A stretch of 64,000 nt of DNA from Atherix ibis (taxonomy: Eukaryota > Arthropoda > Insecta > Diptera > Athericidae): assembly GCA_958298945.1 (NCBI GenBank), contig OY282605.1:116618267-116682266 (forward strand), in the 5' to 3' direction. Position 1 is the first letter of the stretch. Every line of letters starts with the position of its first letter. This document shows, piece by piece, positions 63,203 through 64,000 of the stretch. The translations under genes and the position numbers were made by a program. The notes under the pieces are model-generated. The model was not told the origin of the DNA. It saw only the letters and a program-made list of their open reading frames with translations, and made no database searches.

Positions 63203-64000
63203 CGAGGGTCATTCAACAAGTACTTAGCCTCACCACCCGATGGAACTGCTGTCACAAAAGAAATTTACCATCGTACAGTACATTCTTTTAGTAGCCTACT
63301 GTCAAAGTTTCAGTCGATTCCCTTCTTTAGTTTTGTTTTGAGAGCCTTTGAAAGCGAGCGTGTCGGTCGGTTGCACAAAAATGGAAAAAAAACAATAACG
63401 TTCGGTGATTAGATTCTTGTTTTTGGAAGGGAAAACGCGCAGCGAAATCAAAGATCGCTTGGATGCTGTGTATGGTAACTCTTCTCCTTCGATGGCGACC
63501 GTCAAGAATTGGTTCAACGAGTTTGTTCGTGGCCGCACGTCGGATTTTGATGAGCCACGCCCAGGTGCCCCGAAAACGGCTGCTACGGAGGAAAACGTTA
63601 AAAAAGTCCACGATCTCGTGTTGGCAGACCGTCGATTGAAGGTTCACGAGATAGCTGAAACTGTGGGCATCGCAGTAGGAACGGTGCATCATATTCTACA
63701 CGAAGAACTGGGCATGACAAAGCTGTCGGCGCGATGGGTGCCGCGTTTGCTTACACCGGAAAAAAAGCGCAACCGTGAGACCACATCGGCGACGTGTTTG
63801 GCGCTGTTTCAGCGCAATCCAGCGGAGTTCTTGCGTCGTTTCGTGACCGTCGACGAAACATGGATTCAGTGGTACACACCAGAGACCAAAGAACAGTCGA
63901 AACAGTGAACTTCACCCGGCTAACGTGCTCCGAAGAAGGCGAAGACTGTTCGATCGGCCGGAAAGGTGATGGCCACCGTTTTCTGGGATTCACAAGGTGT
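63203..64000 (+). mobile_element. irritans-like mariner, truncated by the window edge
   Basis: After TA (63201-63202) the TIR cgagggtcattcaacaagta resembles that of 56946-58004. The transposase starts near 63381 ('MEKKQ', stop, 'RSVIRFLFLEGKTRSEIKDR'). It has both HTH regions and 'RRFVTVDETWIQWYTPE' with the first catalytic Asp, then a TGA where Trp is expected ('EQSKQ-') and a TAA six codons later, then 'APKKAKTVRSAGKVMATVFW' to the edge. Three stops, otherwise well preserved. It is clearly more GC-rich than its flanks. The catalytic C-terminal part lies outside the window. Confidence 0.92.

Overview
The window reads as nuclear DNA of an insect, most probably a fly (Diptera). It is very AT-rich, with ~60-bp introns carrying GTAAGT-type donors, a polyubiquitin gene with a 5'UTR intron and a heat-shock-type promoter, and a dense population of decayed Tc1/mariner, Harbinger, piggyBac and non-LTR elements. 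The order is an inference from gene structure and transposon types; no species is claimed.

Layout. 0-20.4 kb holds no host gene that I can support: AT-rich DNA with dead mariner-type elements of several lineages, one non-LTR relic and foldback hairpins. 20.4-27.8 kb is the first gene island, all on the minus strand: a near-intact Mos1-like mariner (20407-21675) sitting just downstream of the last recognisable exon of mRpS9; mRpS9 itself (21747-23067, five exons, C-terminal end not found); a two-exon gene for an unrecognised 141-aa acidic coiled-coil protein (23976-24459); and a nine-repeat polyubiquitin gene (25112-27169) with poly(A) signal, 5'UTR intron, TATA-like box and heat-shock element.

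27.8-36.7 kb is AT-rich and carries two small dispersed repeat families, a rosa-type relic, a candidate first coding exon at 34566, and an uninterrupted Tc1-family transposase gene (35212-36249) whose catalytic Glu is Gln. 36.75-51.05 kb is a segmental duplication of a second, divergent polyubiquitin locus. Copy A (36.75-40.62 kb) is a pseudogene interrupted upstream by a rosa/DD41D transposon. Copy B (46.86-50.86 kb) keeps a seven-repeat open frame (48660-50267) with canonical middle repeats and divergent ends. Between them lie an unclassified repeated ORF, a perfect 24-bp hairpin, a G-rich tandem duplication and a nested set of Harbinger-type elements.

51-64 kb contains a mariner-type element with 166-bp terminal repeats, the complete six-exon TRNT1-type CCA-adding enzyme gene (52312-54029, plus strand), a piggyBac relic, further mariner copies with visible TIRs and TA target duplications, a possible small membrane-protein ORF (58354-58626), a jockey-like relic and a mariner cut by the window edge.

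The host genes have housekeeping roles: mitochondrial translation (mRpS9), tRNA maturation (TRNT1) and ubiquitin supply. They do not form a pathway. The most unusual items are the chimeric polyubiquitin copy B, the intact Tc1 frame with a DDQ triad, a run of near-perfect snap-back hairpins, and mRpS9 without its expected last exon.
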